31,766 bases of DNA from positions 1-31,766 of the forward strand of contig JBDGRL010000047.1 of the NCBI GenBank assembly GCA_042218065.1, written 5' to 3'. Source of the stretch: JBDGRJ01 sp042218065 (GTDB lineage Bacteria; Patescibacteriota; Patescibacteriia; Magasanikbacterales; UBA922). The notes below the pieces were generated by a model. The model worked only from the letters and a program-made list of their open reading frames with translations, was not told where the DNA came from and made no database searches. Both the position numbers and the translations under genes were made by a program. This document shows positions 22,357 through 29,609 of this stretch, piece after piece (positions within the stretch are counted from its first letter, which is position 1; each line of letters starts with the position of its first letter).

Positions 22357-24282
22357 ATGAAACTTGAAAAAGCGCATATAAAAAACTTTAGGTCAATAAA
22401 AGAGGTAGAAATAAACTTTGAATATAATTGTAGGGGATTAGTAGGGATTAATGAATCCGGAAAAACTAATATATTAAAAGCTCTTAATCTTCTTGATTCT
22501 GAAGAAAAAATTCAAAAAACAAATAATAAAAGAATACCGCTTCCTAAAGAAGATACAATTGAAGAGTCGTATATAATTTTTCATTTGGAGTTAAGTGATA
22601 ATGACATTAAAAAAATAGTTAAAAATATTGAATCTAAGGTATATTCGCAGTATGAGAGTTACACTATCTTAAAAAAAGAAGAAGATAGTCTAAATCTAGA
22701 AGAGATAATAGATATGATAAGCAATAAGGTTCTTTATAAAGTTGATATTGAAGAAAAAAGTAGAGATTTAAATTTTACTGGTAGTTCTACTAAGAAGGAG
22801 GAGATGAGTATTGTTGAGGGTTGGAAAAAAGTATCTAAGAATTGTCCGAGCACTCATAAAATAGAAGATCTAGAAGAAAAGGTTGAATTAAAAAATTATT
22901 ATTTGTTAGATGCTAGAAAATTTGAAGAAGAGCCTCAAAAGTATCTCAAGCCTTTAAAGCTAGATGACTTCTTGTCTTTTATCGAGGATAATATTAAAGA
23001 TTATGTAAGGCACAATTTGCCTAATGTTATATTTTGGGAATATAAAGAAGAAAATATATTGCCGCCAGAGTTAAAAGTAAGAAAATTTTTAAGGGATCCT
23101 AATAATTGTAAACCATTAAAAAATATTTTTGAGTTAGCTGGTCATTCTGAAGAAGAAATAAAAGAAGATTTTAATGAGGCTAAAAATAATGGCAGAAACG
23201 CTTTGAGGAGCTTTTTAGATAGAATTGCTGCACAAACTACGGAAAAATTTAAAGAAGTTTGGAGAGAATACGATGAAATAGAATTTACTTTAACAGCTGA
23301 CGGAGATAAGATTATTCCAGGAGTACATGAACAAAACACTTATGACTTTAAACAGAGAAGTGATGGTTTTAAAAGATTCGTTAGCTTCTTGCTTTTGATA
23401 TCGGTTAAAGTTGAGACAGATAAATTACAAGATACCCTCATATTAATTGATGAGCCCGATATTAGCTTACACCCTGAAGGAACAAGATTTTTGAGAGATG
23501 AATTAATAAGAATAGCTGAAAAGAACTATGTAGTATTTAGCACACATTCAATCTTTATGATAGATAGAGAACAAACATCTAGGCATTTAATAGTAGAAAA
23601 AGAGAATGAGAAAACTAATATTGAGGAAGTTAATGAGTCTAATATTAAAGATGAGGAAGTAATATATAATGCCTTAGGATATTCCATTTTTGACCCTCTT
23701 CAAAAGAATAATTTATTATTTGAGGGGTATTGGGATAAGCAACTTTTTAAGACTGCAATAAATGAAGTTCCTTCAGATTATTCTCGCATTGAAGAAAAAT
23801 TAGAAGATAATGTGGGCATCTGTCACGCCGAAGGTGTCAAGAGTATAAAAAATATTACACCTCTTTTAGATTTAGCCAATAAAAGTTGCTTTATAGTGAC
23901 TGATTCTGACACTCCTGCAAAAGAAAAGCAAAAAAAGTTCCAAGAAGCTAACCTTCACGGTAAATGGAGATTGTATGAGGAGATAGACTCAGAGAAAGCA
24001 GCTGTTACAAGTGAGGATTATGTTAAATCTGAAGTTATTTTAAAAAGTTTAGAGGGGGTCCTAGATGAAGAAATAAACATTAATCCTACTGATTTACCAG
24101 ACAATGATAGGTTGAGTTACTTAGAAAGCCAATTAAAAAGCGATTTAAGCTTAACTAACCAGAAGTGGAAGGAAGTTTCTAGAAAGATCAAAAGAGGTGT
24201 ATTCGAAGACCTAACTCAAGAGGATATAGAGGATAGTTATTTTGAATTTTTAGATAAGCTATCAGAAGAAGTAATGTGGTAA
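22357..24282 (+). CDS. OLD-family ATPase-TOPRIM endonuclease
   Basis: A 641-residue protein. The N-terminal ABC-type ATPase half has Walker A GINESGKTNILKAL (Lys36), a signature-like SDGFKRFVSFLLLI, Walker B TLILIDEPDISLHPE near residue 365, and the H-loop FSTHSIFMI. The C-terminal half is a TOPRIM domain with the acidic Glu in NLLFEGYWDK and the Asp-x-Asp pair in IVTDSDTPAKEK. This order is that of OLD nucleases, including GajA of the Gabija phage-defence system, and it lies directly behind a restriction-modification enzyme. No UvrD-like GajB partner is present, so it may be a stand-alone (class 1) OLD protein or work with a different partner. A convergent gene ends 6 nt from its stop. Confidence 0.85.
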   Translation: MKLEKAHIKNFRSIKEVEINFEYNCRGLVGINESGKTNILKALNLLDSEEKIQKTNNKRIPLPKEDTIEESYIIFHLELSDNDIKKIVKNIESKVYSQYESYTILKKEEDSLNLEEIIDMISNKVLYKVDIEEKSRDLNFTGSSTKKEEMSIVEGWKKVSKNCPSTHKIEDLEEKVELKNYYLLDARKFEEEPQKYLKPLKLDDFLSFIEDNIKDYVRHNLPNVIFWEYKEENILPPELKVRKFLRDPNNCKPLKNIFELAGHSEEEIKEDFNEAKNNGRNALRSFLDRIAAQTTEKFKEVWREYDEIEFTLTADGDKIIPGVHEQNTYDFKQRSDGFKRFVSFLLLISVKVETDKLQDTLILIDEPDISLHPEGTRFLRDELIRIAEKNYVVFSTHSIFMIDREQTSRHLIVEKENEKTNIEEVNESNIKDEEVIYNALGYSIFDPLQKNNLLFEGYWDKQLFKTAINEVPSDYSRIEEKLEDNVGICHAEGVKSIKNITPLLDLANKSCFIVTDSDTPAKEKQKKFQEANLHGKWRLYEEIDSEKAAVTSEDYVKSEVILKSLEGVLDEEININPTDLPDNDRLSYLESQLKSDLSLTNQKWKEVSRKIKRGVFEDLTQEDIEDSYFEFLDKLSEEVMW

Positions 24283-24288
24283 TTAAGA

Positions 24289-25038
24289 TTATTTTAATCT
24301 ATAAGTTCTACTTTCATGTGGTCCCACAAGCCAAATTTCTTTAAAATCAGCCTCTCTTAGGAAACCCTTCAATCCTTTTTTAGCAAAGTCAACGAATTCT
24401 TCTTTTAATCCTGGATTAGTATCAATCACGAGAATTAAGTCACTTGGGTCGCAATACGATTTTAGTTTTTCATTTATAGCATTTTTAATTAAATTAGCTA
24501 TATCTTCCTTAGTATATTCTTCTTTAACCTCTTTTTTAGTACTCAGTTCTCGATGGTATTGTTGATTGAATAAGCTAGTTTCTTGAAATTTAACTTTTCT
24601 CTTTCCGTTTTTATAACCCCAAGTATCGATATCCGAATCTTCATTTGGTTCGTTTTCAACTTTTTCTACCTCAGGTTTTTTGAATTCGCAAAGACTACTC
24701 ACTACATGTTTTTCTTTGCCTTCTTTTGATGTGCTCCAATTAGATGATCTGTCAACTTTTAGTTCCTGGTTGCCATCTTCAGTTTTTCCTGAAGATCCTA
24801 TTGAAATTGAGTCTTCCATACTTATGGTTTCATTAATTGAAATAAATTTGGCTCCGTGACCGCAAGCAAATTGAAAACTGTCTTTTTCATATTTTTCAAT
24901 TTCCAAGTCTTTTTTGCAATTTCGACAAATACCCATTGACCAATACATCAAGACTTCTAAATACTCTTGGCTTATATGTGAAGATTTTTCCTTAAGTTGA
25001 ATTTGTGCCTGTCTTTTAAACTTTTCTAATGGATTCAT
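24289..25038 (-). CDS. uncharacterised protein with N-terminal zinc-ribbon-like motif
   Basis: A 249-residue protein I do not recognise. The N-terminus is a helix rich in Lys and Gln, then a metal-binding-like motif: GICRNCKKD (CxxC) followed by FACGHGAKFI (C-x-H). The middle (about residues 75-165) is low-complexity and rich in Ser, Glu and Lys, probably disordered. The last 80 residues look like a folded alpha/beta domain (DLILVIDTNPGLKEEFVDFAKKGLKGFLREADFKEIWLVGP). It is convergent with the OLD nuclease gene and lies 6 nt downstream of the small gene at 25045-25254, so the two are one operon. A defence accessory role is a guess from position only. Confidence 0.7.
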   Translation of the reverse strand: MNPLEKFKRQAQIQLKEKSSHISQEYLEVLMYWSMGICRNCKKDLEIEKYEKDSFQFACGHGAKFISINETISMEDSISIGSSGKTEDGNQELKVDRSSNWSTSKEGKEKHVVSSLCEFKKPEVEKVENEPNEDSDIDTWGYKNGKRKVKFQETSLFNQQYHRELSTKKEVKEEYTKEDIANLIKNAINEKLKSYCDPSDLILVIDTNPGLKEEFVDFAKKGLKGFLREADFKEIWLVGPHESRTYRLK

Positions 25039-25044
25039 ATTATT

Positions 25045-25254
25045 TTAACTATTGACATTATCACTTTTTGAGTGATCTGGATTGTCGGCTATAAATTCTC
25101 TTCCGTTTCTTTTTCTAACATGTTTAGTCGGATGTTTTCCTGCTTTCACTTGTCGGACAACTTCACTGCGAGGCACTTTATCGCCTTCACCCCAGACGTT
25201 GTAAGTTCTGTTTCTTCCATTTTTACCGTCTTTGTTACCTTTTATTCTTGCCAT
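25045..25254 (-). CDS. small basic protein, DUF3892-like
   Basis: A 69-residue protein with a clear repeating pattern of short strands: RIKGNKDGKNGRNRTYNVWG, VPRSEVVRQVKAGKHP and GREFIADNPDHSKSDNVNS. The layout resembles DUF3892-type small domains, as I remember them, with a switch at VPRSEVV and an NPD...DN tail. The function is unknown. It is 6 nt upstream of the zinc-ribbon protein gene on the same strand and follows the 68-residue Cys-rich gene after 71 nt. There is no SD. Confidence 0.65.
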   Translation of the reverse strand: MARIKGNKDGKNGRNRTYNVWGEGDKVPRSEVVRQVKAGKHPTKHVRKRNGREFIADNPDHSKSDNVNS

Positions 25255-25325
25255 ATGATTTTGTTAGTTATGTTAAGTAATAGACAACAAGCCCCTCCTT
25301 ATTTAGCTGCTTGTTGCGAACTCCA

Positions 25326-25532
25326 TTATCCTGTGTGACAGGCTTTTGAGCAGTAATAACAACCATTACATTGATTGTAATATTTTCTAGCTGCTCGCAC
25401 CGCTGGCCCACAAGAATTATATTTACCAAGGTATATTCGATTTTTATCCTTTGGTAAATAGTCACATCCAAATCGATGCACTTCGTGATCTCCATTTGGT
25501 TGTGCTTTCTTGTTTACGTAGTATCGGTTCAT
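25326..25532 (-). CDS. small cysteine-rich protein of a conserved unknown family
   Basis: A 68-residue protein with NRYYVNKKAQPNGDHEVHRF at the start, GCDYLPKDKNRIYLGKYNSC in the middle, and NGCYYCSKACHTG at the end. The fixed pattern of His-Glu-Val-His, five or more Cys and a terminal CHT suggests a small metal-bound fold. I recall similar short proteins scattered across bacteria, without a known function. A second frame over the same bases lacks these features and is rejected. Its promoter may include the TATAAT-like box near 25565-25572 (minus strand). It heads the minus-strand trio that ends at 24289. Confidence 0.7.
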   Translation of the reverse strand: MNRYYVNKKAQPNGDHEVHRFGCDYLPKDKNRIYLGKYNSCGPAVRAARKYYNQCNGCYYCSKACHTG

Positions 25533-25641
25533 GTGGATAAATAGCGATTATGAAAACTTTGCAAATTATACTATACTTGTAAATATAACAAGATAACCCT
25601 CGACCTTGAATAGACACTATGGTCGGGCAATATAGTATTCG

Positions 25642-25669
25642 CAAAGAGTCAGTCTAAGCTGACTCTTTG
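25642..25669. terminator. 11-bp perfect hairpin, terminator-like
   Basis: CAAAGAGTCAG (25642-25652) pairs with CTGACTCTTTG (25659-25669) around TCTAAG. The plus-strand continuation TATTATCTT is only moderately U-rich. No annotated plus-strand gene ends here, so it may close a short RNA, or act as a barrier between the divergent units on either side. Confidence 0.45.
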
Positions 25670-25715
25670 TATTATCTTATCTAAGTTATTTTTTGATGTC
25701 AAGAAAAAATGAGTT

Positions 25716-25744
25716 TTTACAATGATGTAAGATTATGTTACTAT
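25716..25744 (+). promoter_or_regulatory. promoter and candidate operator for the XRE-ImmA pair
   Basis: TTTACA (25716-25721), a 17-nt spacer and TACTAT (25739-25744). An inverted repeat TTACA-ATGA-TGTAA (25717-25730) overlaps the -35 box and spacer, a natural place for the XRE protein to bind and repress its own promoter. Confidence 0.5.
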
Positions 25745-25778
25745 TATTTTGAAAGCTGGCATTAATTAAAAACATTTT

Positions 25779-26126
25779 ATGTTAAATCGTAGGCAGCTAG
25801 GCCAAAAACTAAGACGAGTTCGCAAGGAACTTGATTATTCGCAAGAGTTTGTTTCAAATGAGCTTGGTATTAATCGTCAAGCTATTATTGCGATAGAGAA
25901 AGGAGAAAGAAGGTTGGACAGTATTGAATTATTTCAATTAGCTGATTTATATGGTCTAGATATACAGGAGTTGATAGGGGAAGAGAAAGAAGAAAATGAG
26001 TTTAAGGAGAAAGTCATGCACTTGCGTAACAAAGAGAATCTGTCAGATCAGGATAAGAAGTCCTTGATGGAGTTTTATAACATCTGCCAAGATTTTGAAT
26101 ATTTAAAGAATTTGCAAGATGAGTAA
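25779..26126 (+). CDS. XRE-family helix-turn-helix regulator
   Basis: A 115-residue protein. The helix-turn-helix lies at about residues 5-60: LGQKLRRVRKELDYSQEFVSNELG followed by INRQAIIAIEKGERRLDSIELFQLADLYG, a standard Cro/CI-type fold. The C-terminal 45 residues are helical and highly charged. It overlaps the ImmA-like gene by 8 nt. XRE-ImmA/IrrE pairs act as a repressor plus a protease that cleaves it, in phage-like and conjugative elements and in toxin-antitoxin-like modules. A palindrome in its own promoter suggests autoregulation. Its target genes beyond this pair are unknown. Confidence 0.85.
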   Translation: MLNRRQLGQKLRRVRKELDYSQEFVSNELGINRQAIIAIEKGERRLDSIELFQLADLYGLDIQELIGEEKEENEFKEKVMHLRNKENLSDQDKKSLMEFYNICQDFEYLKNLQDE

Positions 26127-26868
26127 TATTTACGATCAAGCTGAACAAAAAGCATATGACCAGAGAAGAAAGCTGGGGATAGACAAGTCTCCTATCCGAG
26201 ATATTTTTTCCTTGCTGGAAGATCAGGGTATTTTTGTGGTGAAGATGCCGATTAATACCGACGGTCTTTCCGGTGCTTTTTATTACAATGAAGACGAAGA
26301 TAGAGCGCATATGCTCATAAATACCAATCGCTCTAAAGGTCATCAGAGATTTACAGCTGTGCATGAATACGGCCATTTTTTGTTTGATAAGAATAGAGAA
26401 AAGGTGATAGTGGATGATGGCGGTCCAAAAACCGAAGCAGAGAAGCGAGCTGATGCTTTTGCTGCCAACTTTTTGATGCCGGAAGATGGTGTCAATTTCT
26501 ATATCAGAAGAACTTTGGGCAAAAAGAGTAAGTTGAGCAATAAGGAGTTGGTGAAAGTAAAAGAAGAGTTTGGTGTGAGTTGGCAGACACTTATTTATCG
26601 TTTGCATAATTTGCGATATAAGTTTGATAAGTCTAAAGATGAGATGTTGGACGAGGTTAGTAAGTTAAATTCATTGGCTGTACAGATGGGATATGAGCGA
26701 GAACTGCCGGAAGATGATGGAGAGTTTGATTTACCTGCGGAATACAAGCGACTAGCTTTCCAGTCTTACTTCGATGAAAAAATATCTTTAGGTAAATTAG
26801 CTGAGATTTTGCGTATCTCTAATGAGGAAGCAAAAGAGAAGGTGGCGGAGATTAAGCAAACTAGATAA
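26119..26868 (+). CDS. ImmA/IrrE family metallopeptidase
   Basis: A 249-residue protein with the zinc-peptidase motif HEYGH (His82, Glu83, His86) and the downstream helix AEKRADAFAANFLMPED, which supplies the third metal ligand in this family (DUF955). Residues 20-45 hold the usual SPIRDIFSLLEDQGIFV segment. The C-terminal part contains a segment that looks like a helix-turn-helix (SLGKLAEILRISNEEAKEKV). The start overlaps the end of the XRE gene by 8 nt, so expression is coupled. The likely substrate is the XRE partner. It could be a relic of a mobile element or a stand-alone stress switch. Confidence 0.88.
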   Translation: MSNIYDQAEQKAYDQRRKLGIDKSPIRDIFSLLEDQGIFVVKMPINTDGLSGAFYYNEDEDRAHMLINTNRSKGHQRFTAVHEYGHFLFDKNREKVIVDDGGPKTEAEKRADAFAANFLMPEDGVNFYIRRTLGKKSKLSNKELVKVKEEFGVSWQTLIYRLHNLRYKFDKSKDEMLDEVSKLNSLAVQMGYERELPEDDGEFDLPAEYKRLAFQSYFDEKISLGKLAEILRISNEEAKEKVAEIKQTR

Positions 26869-26881
26869 ATTTAATCACAAT

Positions 26882-26909
26882 TTGTGAATCTATACCGATT
26901 TGATATACT
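26882..26909 (+). promoter_or_regulatory. promoter for the PIN/STAS-like module
   Basis: TTGTGA (26882-26887), a 16-nt spacer and TATACT (26904-26909) lie 27 nt upstream of the small basic ORF. Confidence 0.5.
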
Positions 26910-26936
26910 TAAATTAGCAAACTAATCAAGACCACT

Positions 26937-27083
26937 ATGCAAAAACAAGAGAAAAAACAAAACAAAAAGAAGATAGACTGGGAAAAGATAAGAAAGTTGG
27001 CAAAAAAGATAGCTGAAGCGGAAGATAGAGAACTAATAACTCAAGAAGAATGCGAGAAATTGAAAAAATCAAAAGTGAAATAG
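26937..27083 (+). CDS. small lysine-rich protein, possible antitoxin
   Basis: A 48-residue ORF: MQKQEKKQNKKKIDWEKI, then a predicted helix KLAKKIAEAEDRELITQEE and a Lys-rich end. It is strongly basic with a helical core. It overlaps the start of the PIN gene by 34 nt in another frame, as many antitoxins do with their toxins, and sits directly behind a promoter. I recognise no family; the antitoxin idea rests on position alone. Confidence 0.45.
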   Translation: MQKQEKKQNKKKIDWEKIRKLAKKIAEAEDRELITQEECEKLKKSKVK

Positions 27084-27598
27084 AAAATAAGCATATACTT
27101 CTTGATACAAATGTTTGTAGTGCTGCTGAGGATTATGTTGGAACGGATTATTTTAAAGATTTCTTTTATTTTTTAGAGAAAAATGCGGAAATACTGGTTA
27201 ATGAGCTGGTTGAGTTTGAGTTTCTGAGAAATTCTAACTCTACTGATGTTTTAAATTATAAAGAGGGTATTTTAGATGAGATTTCAGAAATGACTTTACA
27301 GTTGCCAAAAAACTTGGTTCCAGAAGCACTTGATATTGCTAAGATTTATTTTCATCAAGGTGAGCACGGTATAGAATTTGTAGACTGTTGTTTGTCAGCA
27401 TTTTTAAAGAAGTATGAAAACAACCTATTTTTAGTTACTGAAAATCATAAAGACTTTCCTCTAATTATACACGATCGTATAGGTACTCATGTTATAGATA
27501 CCGGTAAAGATATATTTACTTTGGGATTTTACAAATTCAATTCTGATAAATTTGAAGAACAAGAGAAAAAGTTTAAAAAATCTCAAGCAAAGCCATAG
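27050..27598 (+). CDS. PIN-domain ribonuclease-like protein
   Basis: A 182-residue protein with the PIN acidic pattern: Asp19 in HILLDTNVCS, Glu55 in NELVEFEFLRN, Asp112 in EFVDCCLSAF, and Asp135 in LVTENHKDFPLII. Strand-helix order fits VapC-like metal-dependent RNases. It is longer than a minimal VapC (about 130 residues), with an extra C-terminal segment (GFYKFNSDKFEEQEKKFKKS). It begins within the 48-residue basic ORF and ends 2 nt before the STAS-like gene, so the three are one unit. Likely a toxin or a defence RNase; the target RNA is unknown. Confidence 0.75.
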   Translation: MREIEKIKSEIENKHILLDTNVCSAAEDYVGTDYFKDFFYFLEKNAEILVNELVEFEFLRNSNSTDVLNYKEGILDEISEMTLQLPKNLVPEALDIAKIYFHQGEHGIEFVDCCLSAFLKKYENNLFLVTENHKDFPLIIHDRIGTHVIDTGKDIFTLGFYKFNSDKFEEQEKKFKKSQAKP

Positions 27599-27600
27599 AT

Positions 27601-27930
27601 ATGCAAAACAACCAACAAAACACAATTAAAATGAATGAAAAGTTCGGTAAGATTGTGAATTCGCGTGAAATGGTAAGAAAAGTCTTGCAAGACTATTTGG
27701 ATAAAAAAGAGGACTTAGTATTGGATTTTTCTGATGCAGAATTTATATCTCGTTCAGCTGCAGATGAGATATTGAAAATTAAAGGTAAGTATGAAGGTAA
27801 TATTAAGATAGTTAATACTATTGATGATGTAGAGAAAATGATTCAAACCGTAGCTAAAAGTAGAGCTATTCCTAAAAAAGAGACTGATTTCAATCCAAAA
27901 ACTATGGATATAAAGGATTTTGTTGGTTAA
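27601..27930 (+). CDS. STAS-like (DUF4325-type) protein
   Basis: A 109-residue protein with a STAS-like core: FGKIVNSREMVRKVLQDYL, then LVLDFSDAEFISRSAADEIL, where the Ser of ISRSAAD sits where anti-sigma-factor antagonists are phosphorylated, then NIKIVNTIDDVEKMIQTV. The last 25 residues are a tail (KKETDFNPKTMDIKDFVG). DUF4325 proteins are often paired with histidine-kinase-like ATPases; here the partner is a PIN protein 2 nt upstream. It may be a regulator of the PIN nuclease. No terminator is obvious downstream. Confidence 0.7.
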   Translation: MQNNQQNTIKMNEKFGKIVNSREMVRKVLQDYLDKKEDLVLDFSDAEFISRSAADEILKIKGKYEGNIKIVNTIDDVEKMIQTVAKSRAIPKKETDFNPKTMDIKDFVG

Positions 27931-28009
27931 ATTACAAATATCATTATGCAAAACTAAAAAAAGTTTAAACCCTCCAGCAAAACCACAATGATCGCTTTTT
28001 TAAATTAAA

Positions 28010-28753
28010 ATGAAGCTAAACCAACACATAACCAAAAGAATAAAAGGCTACCTAAATCTAAACATCTGCGATTTTTCAGTTAGGGCTCCTTATCACATAA
28101 ATTTCGTCGAAAACCAGACCAAAGAATTGATAGCGAATTTAGGTATTTCTGATAAAAAAATAAAAGAATTTCATCGCGAGTTTAAAAACCAAGCGATAGA
28201 GTACGGCTGGGGACTGGGTAAATCTACTCCAGAAGAGCTGGAAGAATATGGAGAAAAGCTAGTAGATCTATATGATCTGGATCAGTCTAATCTGACAAAA
28301 CGAGGTCTTAGAAAGCTGATGGGGCTTCATGGTATTGGAGTAGATTGTTCAGGCTTTGTTTATCAGGTTTTAGATTATGCTTTCTCACAAGTAGGGAAAG
28401 AAAATAAGTTTATACAATCTTTGAAGTGGGAAAGTGATAAAATAGGAGTGACTAGAGCAGATGTTGACTTATTTAATCAATCGAGCAGAGAAATAGATCT
28501 ATCACAAATCCAACCTGGTGATTTAGTTATTATCAACAAAGAAGAAGATAAACACTGCGGAGTTGTTTTTCAAAAAGAAGAGCAGACATACATTGCCCAT
28601 TCTTCTTTATTTGTAGAGCCGAGCGGCGTAAGTTATTTTAAGCTAAACATTAAAAACAGCCATCCTAGCTTTGATATCAAAATAGATTTAGACAAAGAGT
28701 GGAGTGAGCTTTATCGACAAGGTGCGTTGAAATTTAAAAGGTTGGATATTTAA
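28010..28753 (+). CDS. NlpC/P60-like cysteine peptidase domain protein
   Basis: A 247-residue protein with the catalytic Cys113 in GIGVDCSGFVYQ and His182 in DKHCGVVFQ, after QPGDLVII; His197 in IAHSS is the possible third residue. This is the NlpC/P60 (CHAP-like) papain fold. Usually such enzymes cut peptidoglycan and carry a signal peptide, but none is visible here: the N-terminus is basic and hydrophilic. About 100 residues of unknown helical sequence come before the catalytic domain. It may act inside the cell or leave by another route. Its stop overlaps the convergent small membrane protein gene. Confidence 0.75.
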   Translation: MKLNQHITKRIKGYLNLNICDFSVRAPYHINFVENQTKELIANLGISDKKIKEFHREFKNQAIEYGWGLGKSTPEELEEYGEKLVDLYDLDQSNLTKRGLRKLMGLHGIGVDCSGFVYQVLDYAFSQVGKENKFIQSLKWESDKIGVTRADVDLFNQSSREIDLSQIQPGDLVIINKEEDKHCGVVFQKEEQTYIAHSSLFVEPSGVSYFKLNIKNSHPSFDIKIDLDKEWSELYRQGALKFKRLDI

Positions 28754-28953
28754 TTCTCACACTCCGCCCCGAACTTCCAAGCGTGAAAAGCTAGACAGCC
28801 GGCAACTATTGCCAGCACCCAGCTCAGCCACACCGGCACTTGCCATGCTGCTAACTGCATCTCCCACCCGGAAATTGCTCTGATAAGATGAACTAGTCCT
28901 GCTATGGTCAGCAGAAATGCTGTTTTGAGAAAAAAAGCTTTTTTAGACAGCAT
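28750..28953 (-). CDS. small two-segment membrane protein
   Basis: From the ATG at 28953 the product has 67 residues: MLSKKAFFLKTAFLLTIAGL, then a short loop with RAISGWEMQLAAWQVP and a second membrane segment WLSWVLAIVAGCLAFHAWKF. The frame extends 24 codons upstream, but that part is atypical and runs into the opposite gene's start region. Similar short proteins occur in many CPR genomes as far as I recall; no function is known. It converges on the NlpC/P60-like gene with a 4-nt overlap of stop codons and diverges from the anchored protein at 29017. Confidence 0.7.
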   Translation of the reverse strand: MLSKKAFFLKTAFLLTIAGLVHLIRAISGWEMQLAAWQVPVWLSWVLAIVAGCLAFHAWKFGAECEN

Positions 28954-29016
28954 ATGAATATTATTAAATATGATATATTTATTGTAACACATACTTTCAC
29001 TGTTAAATAATATTTT

Positions 29017-29604
29017 ATGAAGCAAACTTTAGCCAAATTAATCTTAGTTTTAGTAGTTCTGGTCGGAGGGTATTTTGTCTATGGTCAGTTTTATCAACAT
29101 CAAGAGCCAAGTCGCAGTGATCAGCCGCAAGAGCGCGCCCCTACTTTAAGTGTTCCTGAAGATTGGGATAAATTCACAAGCTCCAGCTTTAGCTTCAGAC
29201 ACCCGCCCAAAGCTAAGATAGACTCCGAGCAAGGGAGAGTGAGGCTACGCTTTATTGGTCCTGGCAGCGAGAAGGGTACTGAGATTACTGATGGTTTTAC
29301 CTTGTATATAGGTACGGATCAGACTGAAGAGGGTGTATCCATAAAAAACTTGGCTCAATCTAAGTATGAGTCGGCAGTGAAAAATATGAAGGCGATCCAA
29401 GAGCCGAAGCAGGTTAACATAGGGAAAAGGAGCGGCTATCAATTTGTAGTTCAAACTGAGCTCGGTAATGACAGCAATAGGATAGTAATGCGAGCAGATA
29501 ATAATCTGATATTTACCATATCCTACACCATTAGTGACCCAAACGATGAGGGTTATGATCAGCTGGTGGAGAAAATTATCAGGAGTTTGGAGCTGAGCAG
29601 ATAA
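29017..29604 (+). CDS. membrane-anchored protein with PsbP/DUF1795-like domain
   Basis: A 195-residue protein with an N-terminal signal anchor (KLILVLVVLVGGYFVYGQFY), a linker rich in Ser, Gln and Pro, and an outside domain starting at WDKFTSSSFSFRHPP. The pattern of a short mature strand (FSFRHPPKAKID), VSIKNLAQSKYESAVKN, KRSGYQFVVQTE and a closing helix YDQLVEKIIRSLEL resembles PsbP-like/DUF1795 domains. No lipobox Cys is seen. The function is unknown. It stands alone, 6 nt from the convergent AEC transporter gene. Confidence 0.7.
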   Translation: MKQTLAKLILVLVVLVGGYFVYGQFYQHQEPSRSDQPQERAPTLSVPEDWDKFTSSSFSFRHPPKAKIDSEQGRVRLRFIGPGSEKGTEITDGFTLYIGTDQTEEGVSIKNLAQSKYESAVKNMKAIQEPKQVNIGKRSGYQFVVQTELGNDSNRIVMRADNNLIFTISYTISDPNDEGYDQLVEKIIRSLELSR

Positions 29605-29609
29605 TTAAT

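Noticed and set aside
22357..24282. Gabija system
   Set aside because: The OLD-TOPRIM protein resembles GajA, but there is no UvrD-like GajB gene beside it.
25268..25495. 75-residue frame overlapping the Cys-rich protein gene
   Set aside because: The other frame (25326-25532) has the conserved His/Cys pattern of a real family; this one is a shadow.
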